Shown in pieces: positions 46,087-57,000 of a stretch of DNA of 64,000 nt (positions within the stretch are counted from its first letter, which is position 1; the number at the start of each line of letters is the position of its first letter). The position numbers were made by a program, and so were the translations under genes. The notes below the pieces were generated by a model. It was not told where the DNA came from. It ran no database searches and saw only the letters and a program-made list of their open reading frames with translations. This DNA is from Planctomycetota bacterium (GTDB lineage Bacteria > Planctomycetota > UBA1135), in assembly GCA_008501825.1 (NCBI GenBank), contig QQUA01000006.1, positions 620,001-684,000 on the forward strand. Reading direction: 5' to 3'.

Positions 46087-49005
46087 CTATGAGCCGGCCG
46101 GTAGGTCGTATTGGGTGGTTTCGCCGGCCAGCACTTTGATTTCTCCCGAGCGGCGATCCGGCCCGGTTTCGATGCGGTAGGTGCCCGGCTTCACGTTCTT
46201 GAATCGGTAACTGCCGTCGGGATTGGCTGGGACGCTATCCAATTCTTTGCCGTCCTTGTCCAGCAATCGAACCATGACCAAGGTGAAGGCTTCTCCAAGA
46301 TCGGGCATCTCCATGCCCAAAACCTTGCCTTGGATCGCTCCGGCGGCCTCCAAGTAAATGCTGCCGGCGTCGTGGTTTTCGATGCCGTCGTGGGGAAAGA
46401 CGTCGGTTTCGTGGGCGGTGTGCGCCGTGCTTTCCACGGTGATTTGGTACTTGCCGGCTGGAACTTCTTCAAACCGGAAGCTGCCGTCTTCGCCGGTGGT
46501 GGTTGAAGTTTGGCCGGCCTGGAAGGTCAAGGTTTCAAAAACCGGTCCGGTCGTTCCGTTGCCAAAGCTGGCGATCATGACCCCGCGGGAGCGGGAAGAA
46601 GTTTCCTGATCGCCGGTGCGAGGAATCAAATGAACCTTGGCTCCGACGACGGGGCCGGCTTCTTCCAAGACCGAACCTTGCACCTGACCATTGGCCAAAG
46701 CGATATCCACTTCTTGCCGTCCGGAGACCAAATCCCAATCCTGTTCGGTGGCCGGGCGTCCCGGAGCCGAGCGGGCTTTCAAGCGATAACTTCCCGGAGT
46801 TTTGGGAGGTAGTTCCGCCCAACCGTCAGGACCGGTGCGAACTCCCTCCGAGCCGCCGCCGAAGGAGAAAGAGGTACTGCCGTCCTCCTGCTTTTTCTTC
46901 AATTCGACCACCGCTCCGGCCAGCGGCTGTCCCATTTTCAAAACTCGAACCCGGGGCAGGGCTTTGTCCGCCAAGATCCAAGTTTCTTTCTGAATGGTGC
47001 CGGCTTCCACCAGGGTTTCCCGCCATTCCGGACCGCCTTCCGGCGGATTGGCTGAGGAACTCGGATCCATCACGTCGAATTGCAAACCGGAACTACTATC
47101 TTCGACCCGGAAGCGATATCTGGCCGGAGCCAAGCCGGTCCAGGATGCCAGGCCCCATTCATCGGTGGACCGGATGGAGGGGCCGGCCATTTTCGGGCCG
47201 TCCACCACCGAAACTCGAACCTTGGAGCGAGGAACCGAACCTCCCAAGATGTCCACGACCTGAACTTGCAGGATCGCTTCCCGGTAGGTGGTAATCAGCT
47301 CTTCTTGTTTTTTGGCTTCGGTTCTTTGAATGGGATGGCGAACGTTGGAGTGTCCTGCCGGCTTGGTGGTGAATTCCCAATCCCCCGGCGGCACTCCGTA
47401 GAAATATGCCTCTCCTTGAGCGTCGGTGGTGGTTCGACGGGTTCGTTTCTTCCACTCGCCTTCGATTTGGCCGCTGTCGCCGGAAAAATCGAATCTCATC
47501 ACGCTTTGGCTTTGTCCGCCTTTGGGGGCCAATTGAACGTCGATTCCGGTCAGAGCGTGGCCTTGGTCATTTACCAGGCGGCATAGCAACAAACCCTCGC
47601 CTTCGACCTGGATCTCCAAGGGATCCATGCCGCTTTCCACCTTCAATTCTTCGATGACCGCCACCCCCATGGCGGAGCTGACTTCCATTCGATACTCACC
47701 CGGGGTGAGTTCCGGTAAGTCGAATTGTCCGTTTGCGTCCGTATTGGCGGTTGGATTCCAAAAGTAATGGCGCTGCTTTTGCTTGGCGATTTTCAGTTGG
47801 ACTTCGGCATCGGCCACCGGTTGATCGGCGCTGTCGAGAACGGTTCCGGTCAAGTTGACCACCGGCTTCAATTCAACCACGGCTTGTTGGCCGGGCACCA
47901 CTGCCTTGGAGAACCCGAGGCCGAATTCAGGGGCGGCGGCGCCTACCACGTAGCCCTTGCCGGCGTCCATGCCGCCCAGTTCGAAGCCGCCGTGGGGATC
48001 CACCGGCATGCCGGATTCGAGGATTCGGGAATACGTCCATTGCATCCGGCTGAAGCCGCGACTTTCCAGTAAGACCACTTTGGCGTCGGGTATGGCCTTG
48101 CCATCGGCGTTTCGGACTTGACCTTGAACGCTGAGGCCCCGCTCCAGCCGCAAGCTCACCCGCTGGTCGAGGGGCTGGGCTTTCACCGTCTGGCTTTGGG
48201 TCAAGGGAGTCCAGCCTTGAGCGACGACCTCGAGGCGGTAGTTGCCTGGTGCGACGCCTTCGAGAAGAAAAGCTCCTTCCCGATCGGTTTTGGTGGTGCG
48301 GCCACGGTTTTCCGGCGACTCCCCACCAATGGAAACCAGGCTCAGACCGAATCCGGTTCCACCCCCTTCTTTTAGGGCTACCGTGGCTCCGGCAACCGGG
48401 TGACCGTTTGAGTCCAACACTTCGCCACCAAAGACCACCCCACCCTCCAAGGTTAGGGCTCCCAGTTCGCGATTTTCCCCAGGAGCCAGGGGGGCCAACT
48501 GCAGGCTGCGCGGTACCCAATAGCGTCCTGAAACTTTCAGGCGAAGATCTTCACCGGAGGGAAGTTTGCGGAATCGCAGCCAACCATTGCTGCTGGGTTC
48601 AGCGCTGTAACTCTCTATCTGCTGTTGAGCGCCGGGATTGCCGAAGGGCCGGAAGTGGAATTGCCCTCTATCCTCCAGTTCGACGGTGACACTGGCGTCT
48701 TGGATCGGTTTCCCTTGAACGTCCACCAATTGGAGTGAGAGTCCGGCGGCGGCAGCTTTTCGACCGGCGACAGCCACAGGAGCCTGTTCCGAAAGGTCTT
48801 CCCTTCCGGATGAAGCAAACTCATTTCCTTCTTCTTCCAAACCGGTCTGGTCAACCGGATCGGGGTGAACGCCTTCCTCCTCGGCCCGGAGCAAATCCGG
48901 ATCGCCGATGGCATAGGGATCCTGACCTGAACCGGTCGGTTGCAAGATCCAAAACATGCCCACGGCGAGCAGGAGCAAAACCAAGAAAATGGTGGTGGTT
49001 CTCAT
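46087..49005 (-). CDS. Large exported protein of repeated carboxypeptidase-regulatory-like domains
   Basis: 972 residues. One N-terminal membrane helix (TIFLVLLLLAVGMFWIL) anchors or exports it. The rest is about nine beta-sandwich domains of the CarboxypepD_reg/SdrD-B type, each with the pattern G-x-V-x-D-x-x-G-x-P-(V/I)-x-x-A-x-V and FxLxxLxPGxYxL, for example VLDSNGHPVAGATVALKEGG and TKTDREGAFLLEGVAPGNYR. Such proteins are cell-surface adhesins or stalks. Convergent with the small protein gene. Confidence 0.8.
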   Translation of the reverse strand: MRTTTIFLVLLLLAVGMFWILQPTGSGQDPYAIGDPDLLRAEEEGVHPDPVDQTGLEEEGNEFASSGREDLSEQAPVAVAGRKAAAAGLSLQLVDVQGKPIQDASVTVELEDRGQFHFRPFGNPGAQQQIESYSAEPSSNGWLRFRKLPSGEDLRLKVSGRYWVPRSLQLAPLAPGENRELGALTLEGGVVFGGEVLDSNGHPVAGATVALKEGGGTGFGLSLVSIGGESPENRGRTTKTDREGAFLLEGVAPGNYRLEVVAQGWTPLTQSQTVKAQPLDQRVSLRLERGLSVQGQVRNADGKAIPDAKVVLLESRGFSRMQWTYSRILESGMPVDPHGGFELGGMDAGKGYVVGAAAPEFGLGFSKAVVPGQQAVVELKPVVNLTGTVLDSADQPVADAEVQLKIAKQKQRHYFWNPTANTDANGQFDLPELTPGEYRMEVSSAMGVAVIEELKVESGMDPLEIQVEGEGLLLCRLVNDQGHALTGIDVQLAPKGGQSQSVMRFDFSGDSGQIEGEWKKRTRRTTTDAQGEAYFYGVPPGDWEFTTKPAGHSNVRHPIQRTEAKKQEELITTYREAILQVQVVDILGGSVPRSKVRVSVVDGPKMAGPSIRSTDEWGLASWTGLAPARYRFRVEDSSSGLQFDVMDPSSSANPPEGGPEWRETLVEAGTIQKETWILADKALPRVRVLKMGQPLAGAVVELKKKQEDGSTSFSFGGGSEGVRTGPDGWAELPPKTPGSYRLKARSAPGRPATEQDWDLVSGRQEVDIALANGQVQGSVLEEAGPVVGAKVHLIPRTGDQETSSRSRGVMIASFGNGTTGPVFETLTFQAGQTSTTTGEDGSFRFEEVPAGKYQITVESTAHTAHETDVFPHDGIENHDAGSIYLEAAGAIQGKVLGMEMPDLGEAFTLVMVRLLDKDGKELDSVPANPDGSYRFKNVKPGTYRIETGPDRRSGEIKVLAGETTQYDLPAGS

Positions 49006-49138
49006 GGGCTTCCGTTGAAAGGGGGGATCCCAACACTTTCGTTACGGGGAATCGTCGCACTGTGGCTGCAAATTCCGCAAAAAGCTTGCTACATTCTTGG
49101 GCTCGACCAGAGAAGTAAGAGGGAGTTGAACCAGCCTT

Positions 49139-49783
49139 ATGGTCGCCGGTGGCATGCGTGAACGATGGCAGGCGCTGAAGCCTGAAACCCGACAACGCCT
49201 TCGAGAAACCCTTTATCACGACATGGTTTCCGAGTACGACGCCCGGTTTTTGGCGGCCTATCTGGACGACCTCCCGGTGACTTTTAGTCAGGGCTTCCGG
49301 CAGGTATTGAAGGCCTGGGCGGAGGACGAAGAAGCCCACTTCCAAACTCTTCATCGCATTAACCAGGGATTGTTCGGTGTTTCCGATCGCGACCTGGAGC
49401 GTCGAAAGCCCAATTTCAAGCCCTTGGAAACCTTGTTCGAGGATGAGTTTTCCATTGCTTGTCTGGGTGCCTATGACGAGTGGGTCACGGTCCGGGGATA
49501 TCGGAATAACCTGCCTCTATATAACCATTTAGGGGCGGAAATGAGGGCGGTGCTGCGGCGCCTGATGGCGGACGAGGCGCGCCACTACGCTGGATTTCTG
49601 GCGGTGGCTTTGGAATGCAGGGAGGGGGAAGCTCGAACCCGCCAGGTGGTGGCCCGGATCCGCCAAGCGGAAAGCGGTCTCTATCATCAAACCTTCGTGT
49701 TGGATCACGACGATCCGATTTACGGCCCGGAGTTGTTCGACCAGGGGGCGGCCAATCTGTGTCGCCAGCTCATTTCTTCCTGA
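49139..49783 (+). CDS. Ferritin-like diiron protein (acyl-ACP desaturase/rubrerythrin-like fold)
   Basis: 214 residues from ATG 49139 (ATG 49154 is also possible; GGGAG lies upstream). Two carboxylate-bridged metal motifs are visible: EDEEAH near residue 61 and DEARHYAGF near residue 143, with FEDEFSIACLGAYDEW between them, matching the helix pattern of ferritin-like desaturases and oxygenases. Lack of a signal peptide suggests a cytoplasmic enzyme. Substrate unknown. Confidence 0.68.
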   Translation: MVAGGMRERWQALKPETRQRLRETLYHDMVSEYDARFLAAYLDDLPVTFSQGFRQVLKAWAEDEEAHFQTLHRINQGLFGVSDRDLERRKPNFKPLETLFEDEFSIACLGAYDEWVTVRGYRNNLPLYNHLGAEMRAVLRRLMADEARHYAGFLAVALECREGEARTRQVVARIRQAESGLYHQTFVLDHDDPIYGPELFDQGAANLCRQLISS

Positions 49784-49859
49784 TTCCGAAAAAATGGACA
49801 CCGGGGACCGGGTTGAAGGGTCCTCCTAAAAGGAAGAACTGGAAAGGAGAAATTCCATC

Positions 49860-51590
49860 ATGCTCGCCACCGTTTTGATTTCGGCTTTGTGTTGGCTGCC
49901 AGGAGCTCAAGATTTAGTGCCCTCGGCGGTCGGTGGCGGAAGCTGGGTTCAACGCTGGGGACCGGTCTCGGAGATCGGCTACAGCTTGATGGGGGAAGCC
50001 TTGGCCCTGGTCGGGGACATCAGCGGAAGTGGCGGTATCCCTGATGGTTATGGAGATCTGGTGGCTGGACGCCCGCGCTTTCGGCAGGGCCTTTCCTCCC
50101 TTGGCGCCTATTCCATTCACTCCGGTTTCACCGGCCACAATGGAAATGGGGTCTATGCCGGGAGCGGCGGTCGCTTTGGGCAGGCTTTCGCCGCCGTGGG
50201 CCAAGACCTAACCGGCGATGGCTTGGCGGATTTCCTGGTGGGAGCCTACCTGGAAGGCCGGGTGGAGCTTCACACCGGCACCAACGGCAGGGTGGTGGGT
50301 TTCGATAGCCCAGAGGTCGGGGATTGGATGGGCGTGGCCCTTGCCGTCGGCGATCTGACCGGGGATGCCTTCCCAGACTTGATCTTCGGCGCCAGCCTGG
50401 CCGTGCACCCAACCCTAGGGGAATCTCGAGGAAGGGTTTACGTTCATTCCGGAGATCCGAACACCTCATTCAGTTTGATCCGGCAGGTAGAAGGCCAATC
50501 CAGCAATGAACGGTTCGGGGCGAGCCTGGCGGTGCTGGACGATCTGGATGGAGACGGCCGCAGGGAATTGGCGGTGGGGGCTCCGCGAGCATCTTGGTCC
50601 TGGTTGGAAAGTGGCGCGGTTTACGTCTTTTCCGGTTCCGGAGGCCTGTTGTATCGCTTGGAGGGCGATCAAGCCGAGGCCAAATTCGGCCAGACTCTGG
50701 CCGCCCTAGACGACGTCGATGGAGACGGCTTCTCCGATTTGTTGGTGGGAGCTCCGAATCAAGATGTCGCCGGGGTGTTGGAAGCCGGGCAAGTGTCCCT
50801 TTACTCCGGTCTCGATGGCAGCTTGTTGCGCCGGCACTTTGGAAACGGCGGCCAAACCTTCCACTTCGGCGCCGCAGTGGAGTCACTGAAAGACGTCAAC
50901 GGGGACGGCTTCGGCGACTACGCCGTCTCGGCGCCGGAGGAAGACAACCCGAACGGAAGCTGGATTAAGCCCGGTGCCGTGCACGTGTTCTCCGGTGCCG
51001 ACGGAGTCCCCATGCTCCGAGTGCATTCCAGGAGGAGTTTGGAGAAGTTCGGCAAGGCTCTGGCTGGAGGGCGTTCCGCCGACGGCGATTGGGTGCCGGA
51101 TCTGGCCGTGGGCGCCCCGGGTTTCGAGCAATTCGGGCCGGCCAACGCCGATGGAGCGGTGTATCTGTTCGCTCTTGAGCCTCACATTTCGCCGGTGAAG
51201 CCCCAAATTTTGTCCGCCTCCGCCGGCGGAAATTTGGAGTTTCGGGTCGATTTCCCATTTTCTCAGCCCACCGCGGTGTTTCAAGTTTTAGCCAGCCTCG
51301 GAGGCATCACGCCTCAAGTCTCGGTGGCCGGCTACCAGCTTCCGCTTGGGGATCACTCCTGGTTGCGGGCGAGTTTGCAGCGACGTTACGGCAACTTGCC
51401 GTTCGATTTAATCCACCCGGTCGGAGTGCTCCACCAAGGCCGCTCCCGATTTCAGCTCGAGGCCGCCCCGGGTCAGCTTCAGCCTTGGGTCGGGCAAAAA
51501 ATCCACCTGGTGGCGGTGGCCGCTTCTTCGCCCATCAGTCCGTTGATCGAATTTTGTAGCGTAGTGGCTTCGGTAGAAATCGTGCCATAA
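49860..51590 (+). CDS. Exported FG-GAP/integrin-alpha-repeat protein
   Basis: 576 residues after an AGGAGAAA ribosome-binding site. Signal peptide (TVLISALCWLPGAQ), then about seven FG-GAP repeats of integrin-alpha type with calcium loops, e.g. DDLDGDGRRELAVGAPRAS, DDVDGDGFSDLLVGAPNQ and DVNGDGFGDYAVSAPEED. These form a beta-propeller used in adhesion or ligand binding. A C-terminal beta domain (about 440-576) lacks repeats. Confidence 0.83.
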   Translation: MLATVLISALCWLPGAQDLVPSAVGGGSWVQRWGPVSEIGYSLMGEALALVGDISGSGGIPDGYGDLVAGRPRFRQGLSSLGAYSIHSGFTGHNGNGVYAGSGGRFGQAFAAVGQDLTGDGLADFLVGAYLEGRVELHTGTNGRVVGFDSPEVGDWMGVALAVGDLTGDAFPDLIFGASLAVHPTLGESRGRVYVHSGDPNTSFSLIRQVEGQSSNERFGASLAVLDDLDGDGRRELAVGAPRASWSWLESGAVYVFSGSGGLLYRLEGDQAEAKFGQTLAALDDVDGDGFSDLLVGAPNQDVAGVLEAGQVSLYSGLDGSLLRRHFGNGGQTFHFGAAVESLKDVNGDGFGDYAVSAPEEDNPNGSWIKPGAVHVFSGADGVPMLRVHSRRSLEKFGKALAGGRSADGDWVPDLAVGAPGFEQFGPANADGAVYLFALEPHISPVKPQILSASAGGNLEFRVDFPFSQPTAVFQVLASLGGITPQVSVAGYQLPLGDHSWLRASLQRRYGNLPFDLIHPVGVLHQGRSRFQLEAAPGQLQPWVGQKIHLVAVAASSPISPLIEFCSVVASVEIVP

Positions 51591-51591
51591 G

Positions 51592-51615
51592 CCTCCCCTT
51601 CTTGCGTAGGGGAGG
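51592..51615 (+). terminator. Hairpin terminator after the FG-GAP gene
   Basis: Perfect 8-bp stem CCTCCCCT / AGGGGAGG with loop TCTTGCGT, 2 nt after the stop. No T-run follows on the plus strand. Confidence 0.55.
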
Positions 51616-51638
51616 AAAATTCCGCCGCAGGACGCTCC

Positions 51639-53420
51639 ATGTTCCAAGCCGTTCTCCTTTCCCTCGCCCCTTTGGTCGCCCAGCAAAGTCCGTGGGTTCC
51701 GGCCGACGTTGAAATTCTGGAAAAGCGTTGCCAGTCGTACTGGCAGGAATGGCTCAAAGACAAAGAAGTGCCGGGCGTTTCCTTCGCTTTCGTTTTACCC
51801 GACGGGCGAACGGGCGACGTCCAAATTGGGAAAGGCTTGCAGCCCGATTCCAAACTGATGTCGGGAAGCATCGGCAAAACTTATTTCGCCGCCGCGGTAC
51901 TGAAATGGGTTGAGGAGGGCAAGTTGTCGCTGGATGTTCCGGTGGCGACATGGCTAGGCAAGGAACCTTGGTTTTCTCGGATTCCGAATGCGGAGAAAAT
52001 CACGCTGCGACATTTGTTGCGCCACCAAAGCGGTTTGCCCGAACACGTGGAACACCCGGATTTTTGGAAAGGCATCCGAGACGATCCGGATCGAGTTTGG
52101 AAGCCGCAGGAATTATTAGCTTTCATTCTGGATCGGCCGCCGCTGTTCGAAGTGGAACAAGGATGGTCCTATGCCGACACCAATTACATCCTGATGGGTT
52201 TGGCGGCGGAAACCGCTACCGGAAAGAACCTGTATCAAGAAGTTCAAAAACGGTTTTTGCAGCCGCTTGGTTTGCGGGAAACCTTGCCGGCCGACCGGCG
52301 CCATTTGCCTGCCCTGGTCCAGGGCCATCACCGCTTGCGAACCCAACTCACCGGCTTGCCCGGAAAGACCTTGAATGAGGAAGGACTCTTCGTAGTCAAC
52401 CCGCAAGCGGAATGGGCCGGCGGAGGCTTTTGTTCTTCGACTCGAGATCTGGCCCGATGGGGGCATCACCTTTGGGGTCGCAAGGTGCTTTCAGCCGCCA
52501 CCCTGGGGCAAATGCTCGAAGGAGTTCCAGCCAATACCGCCCCTGGAGACCGATACGGTTTGGGCGTGCAGCAGTGGGACAGTCCTCACGGCCAAGTGTT
52601 GGGGCATGGCGGTTGGTTTCCCGGATACGTCTCCGAGTTGGCCCACTTCCAAGAATTGAAATTGACCTTGGCGGTTCAGTTTAACTTGGACGACGTTCGC
52701 CGCCTGGGTTCGCCTCGTCGTCACTTGCTTGAGTTGCTGGGCTTGCTGTTGCGGCCGGCCTATACTCCTTCCGAGGGCTATGAGGAAGAACAGGTCCGCG
52801 GTTGGAAGATTCATATGCACCGTGGCTTTGCCGCCGAAAACGGCCACCTTGCCGATCAAACTCGGGATGCTTTGAATCAACAGTTGTTCTTGGTGGAGCG
52901 AGCCTTACCGCCTGCGGCCAGCGATGCTCTGCGCCAGGTGCCGATTTGGGTGGAGGGGCCGACCAGCGGTGTGGGGATGTGCTTTCATCCTTCCCAGCAC
53001 TGGCTGCAACAAAATGCTTACAATCCTGAAAAAGCTGGCAGCGTCGAATTGAGCAACCCCAAGCATTTCCTCGATTGGTTGGGACATCAGCCTTATATGG
53101 TGCTGCACGAAATGGCCCATGCTTTTCACTTCCGGGTATTGGATCGCCAATTTCCTGAACAAGCCAAAGCCTTGAACGCGGCTTTTCAAAACGCCCAAGC
53201 TTCCGGCTTGTATCAATCCATCTTGATATGGAATGGAAAGACCGGGAAATCCTACGCTTTGACCAACGTGCGAGAATATTTCGCAGAACTTAGCGAAGCA
53301 TTTTTCGGCACCAACGATTTTTATCCCTTCGTGAAGGCGGAACTCCAGCAGTACGACCCACTAGGATTCCAAGCGGTGGCGGACGCCTGGCAGGTTCTTG
53401 AAAGTAATCCGAACGGCTAG
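51639..53420 (+). CDS. Serine hydrolase (class C beta-lactamase family) fused to an HExxH metallopeptidase-like domain
   Basis: 593 residues: signal peptide, then a beta-lactamase/penicillin-binding-protein fold (about 25-370) with nucleophile motif SIGK (Ser77, Lys80), Tyr motif in SYADTNY, and HGG in GHGGWFPGY. A second domain (about 385-593) has HEMAH at residues 490-494 and a downstream EYFAELSEAFFG that could give the third zinc ligand, like gluzincins of the anthrax-lethal-factor/ATLF group. Both active sites look complete. The fusion suggests a two-activity enzyme acting on peptides or cell-wall fragments outside the cytoplasm. Confidence 0.78.
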   Translation: MFQAVLLSLAPLVAQQSPWVPADVEILEKRCQSYWQEWLKDKEVPGVSFAFVLPDGRTGDVQIGKGLQPDSKLMSGSIGKTYFAAAVLKWVEEGKLSLDVPVATWLGKEPWFSRIPNAEKITLRHLLRHQSGLPEHVEHPDFWKGIRDDPDRVWKPQELLAFILDRPPLFEVEQGWSYADTNYILMGLAAETATGKNLYQEVQKRFLQPLGLRETLPADRRHLPALVQGHHRLRTQLTGLPGKTLNEEGLFVVNPQAEWAGGGFCSSTRDLARWGHHLWGRKVLSAATLGQMLEGVPANTAPGDRYGLGVQQWDSPHGQVLGHGGWFPGYVSELAHFQELKLTLAVQFNLDDVRRLGSPRRHLLELLGLLLRPAYTPSEGYEEEQVRGWKIHMHRGFAAENGHLADQTRDALNQQLFLVERALPPAASDALRQVPIWVEGPTSGVGMCFHPSQHWLQQNAYNPEKAGSVELSNPKHFLDWLGHQPYMVLHEMAHAFHFRVLDRQFPEQAKALNAAFQNAQASGLYQSILIWNGKTGKSYALTNVREYFAELSEAFFGTNDFYPFVKAELQQYDPLGFQAVADAWQVLESNPNG

Positions 53421-53428
53421 GATTCGTT

Positions 53429-53917
53429 TCAGAGAGACAAGCTATAGAAGTTGTTGCAGCCTGGGTGGCCGGTTTGGCCAAGGGGGCCGTCCAGCTTTTG
53501 AAAGCCGAATTTTTCATACAGGCCTCGAGCGGCATTCATGTGGTTAAGCGTTTCCAGATAACAAGTGTGAAAGCCGAGTTCTCTTGCGGAGTGAAGGCAG
53601 CGCTCCAACAAAGCCCGGCCGATGCCACGACCGCGGGAAGCTTCGACCAAGTACATTTTACGCAACTCGCAAATTCCCGGATCCGCCCCGGTTAGAGGAG
53701 CGACTCCGGCACAGCCGAGGATTTCGCCTTGATCTTCCACGACGAAATATGCCGAATTCGGGCCCGAGTAAGCTTGGCTCATATGATCCACTTCTGGATC
53801 GGAAATGGAATACTCGGGACCCACGGCGCCGAACTCGGTCATGACCTGACGGATGATGGCGGCGACTCGGGCGTCGTCTTGGGGAGCGATTGGGCGTAGC
53901 TGCAGGCTGGTATTCAT
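53429..53917 (-). CDS. GNAT-family N-acetyltransferase
   Basis: 162 residues with the GNAT core: YFVVEDQGEILGCAGVAPL, then the acetyl-CoA-binding motif ASRGRGIGRALLE (R/Q-x-x-G-x-G/A) and LETLNHMNAARGLYEKFGF. It resembles PaiA/YhbS-type single-domain acetyltransferases; acceptor unknown. Convergent with the serine hydrolase gene, ending 9 nt after it. Confidence 0.85.
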   Translation of the reverse strand: MNTSLQLRPIAPQDDARVAAIIRQVMTEFGAVGPEYSISDPEVDHMSQAYSGPNSAYFVVEDQGEILGCAGVAPLTGADPGICELRKMYLVEASRGRGIGRALLERCLHSARELGFHTCYLETLNHMNAARGLYEKFGFQKLDGPLGQTGHPGCNNFYSLSL

Positions 53918-54013
53918 GGGATGAGCGGCATGAATTCAGTTTACGGATCCAGCAGGTGGCCGTTGGCACGCTGAAATTTTTTTGTCGCTAGGCGGGGATT
54001 TGCGACAATCCCG

Positions 54014-57000
54014 GTGGCGGCGTTTTTGGCTCGAGGCGTCCGCGACGGAATAATTTCGACCCCCAGGGTCCTTTCAACCACCGCCTCCTTTCGCTTGAGC
54101 CAATCGCCCCAATCTGAACCTTCCGCCGCTTCTCCCCGCAACGGGGGGCTGGAAACTCGCCTGGCCGAGTTTTTATACCGTCGGCGTTGGATATTGGCCC
54201 TTTTGACCCTTGCCGTGATCGCCGCCCTTGGATCCGGCGGTTGGCGACGGTTAATTCACTTCAGCAACCGGGTGTACGCTCTCGGGGACATTTCCAACGG
54301 CTTGGATCCGGAGTCTCAGCCGCTGGTGTTCGATTCACGTTTCGATATTTGGTTTGATGCCGACGATGAGGGCTTGCGCTTATATAAAGACATCGAACAT
54401 CGTTTCGTCGCCGAAGATTCGATCTTGATCGGTCTGGAGGAGTTGGAGGAACCCTTTGGCGTCTTCAGCCGAAAAACCTTGGCCACCATTGCCCGGGTTT
54501 CCGATGAGCTCCTGAAAGTTCCCGGAGTCCGAGACGTCCGAAGTCTGACTTCGAGCCCGTGGATTCGATATGGGCTAATTGGTGGGGACGGTGGTGAACA
54601 GGGTTTGATCGTCACGGATTTGGTGGAGCCGGCTCCGGCAGAAATTCTGGATCCGACTGGGCCATTAAGCGACCGGGATCTATTGGAGCGAATGATCGCC
54701 GTTCTGGGGGCGGAAAATAGTGCCGGGTTGGTCGGCGAGTCCAAGGTCCGAGATTTCTTGGGCGACAATGCAAGGTTCGAGGATTATCACGGCGAACCCA
54801 GAATGCAGGATAGTTTGGTCAGCGCCGATGGCCGAACCACCGTCATTCAGATTCAAGTCTTGCGGCCCAAGCTATCCGAGGCCTTGATTGCCAATTCTTT
54901 TCCCGAGCATGAGAGGGACCGGCGGATTGCGCCTTCCCTTTTCGCAACGGAAACTCAAACCGCCGCCTTGCGCGGAGTGGAGCATGTTCTGCGTACGGAG
55001 TTGGGCTTGGCCATTCCCACTCCCGAATCTCAGCTCTTGCAGCAATGGATCGGTTCCCTGGAAGAAGGGGAGGAAAAGGATGCTCTAGATCGGGAATTCA
55101 AGGACCCCAGGCGGAATTTTATGCTTGGACCGGACGGCGAATTGGTGCGGAAATTCTTTGAATACGATTTGCAGAAGAACGGCAAATATGTCGACCTCAC
55201 CGATCCTTCCAATCCCGTGACCGCTCCCGAGGACTTCCGCCCGAAGCCTCGTTCCGAGTATGAATTCCATAGTAACGGGATGCCGGTGGTGGAGCGCCAC
55301 TTCACCGAAGTCGGGCAAGCCGACTTAAAGATGGTGGCGTGGATGTTCCTGGTGATTTCGGCGGTGCTCATGCTCTTGTTTCGGCACCTGGGAGGCATGG
55401 CCATATCGTTGATGGTGGTATTCGCCTCTCTCACCGGAATGATGGGGGTTCTTTGGTTGCAAGGTTATCTGCTGAACAACTTGACCGCGATCACCCCGAA
55501 TATGATTACGGCGGTCGGAATCGCGGACGCGGTTCACCTTTGTGCCGCCTTTTTCGCTTATCGAAAACGAAGTTCGAACAAAAAGGAAGTGCTGCTTGCG
55601 GTGCTGCGGGCGAATATGTTTCCCGTGTTTTTGACTACGGTTACGACGGCGGTCGGTTTTCTCTCTTTGATGACCAACGACCTATTCCCGGTGCGCAACC
55701 TCGGATCCACCGCCGTAATCGGCGTATTTTTCGCTTGGTGGGTCACCATGGCCACGGTGCCGGCCTTCTTGTCGCTGATGCCGGTGAAAGGCAGTACCGA
55801 TCAAAGTATTTCGGTCCGCGAGGCTCACGATCCGGTTCACTGGCTTCAGCAATGGCATTGGGGCGACTGGCTGACGAAAAGAGTGCTGAAGCGCCGCCGG
55901 GCATTGATTGTTTTCAGTGTCTTTCTGTTGTTGTTTTCCTGCATAGGTTTGAGTCGCCTGCGCTTGGACACCGATCTGAGAATGGCGTTTCCCGAAACCG
56001 ATCCGGTCATTGTTTCATTCAATTGGCTGGAAGATCGCCTGGGCGGCATCGGCGATTTGGAGATGGTCTTCGAAGCTCCCGGTGATTCACAGGGAAGTGA
56101 TCAGGTCTTGCAGCGACAGGCGGCCATTGAGGCGCTGGAAATCCGGCGGCTGGGGCACGAAGAAGATCCCGGATTGGCGCCGCTTAGCTCCGAAGATGTA
56201 AAGGAATTGGAGCGATTAAAACAGGAGGAAGGTCAATATCAGCGCGGTCGGATCGCGGTTTCCGCCAACTTCTTGCGCCGCTTGACTGCCTTTGAAAAGC
56301 GGCTCCGGGAAGAAATTCGGCAGCCGGACTCGCCTTTGTTCATGGTCACGGATATGACCAGTCCGTTGGACGTCCTGCGCAAAGTCCATCAAGTCCAGAA
56401 TGAAAACCAAGCCGAGTTTTACCGGGTTCCCAGCTCGGAAGACATACCGCCGGAGGCCTTGGAGCCGCATCTTGGTTTCGATGAGTTTACCGAGGAGTGG
56501 AGTTATACGCCGCCGCAAAGTGCCTCAACCTTGGCGGCGCAGTATTACCTCCAGTACGAAAACGGGGCTAAACCCAGCCAAAACCTGTCGTCCGAAATCA
56601 GTTCTGACCGGCGGAGTTTTCGCATGCAGGTGCGCATGGCTCACGCCACGAGTTATGGCTACCAGAAGGCGTTCGACTACATTCGGAAAGTGGCTTTGGA
56701 AGAGTTTCCGGAATTGGTCGGCGATGAAGTCGCGGTAGCCGAAGGCCGGTCCGATTCCACTTTGGCGATGTCGGGAAAAATCCTGCTTTACAGTGGAATG
56801 TCGTGGAGTTTTACCGTCGGCTTCGCCAAATCCCTGGCCCTGGCCTTGACCGTAATCACTCTACTGATCGGATTTTTGTTTCGATCCACCGCCATTGCGC
56901 TTATCAGCATGGTTCCCAACGTCTTGCCCATTCTTCTGCCGCTGAGCGTATTCGGCTGGCTGGGCTTGGCTCTGGACGGGCCGTCCGTGATTGTCGCCTC

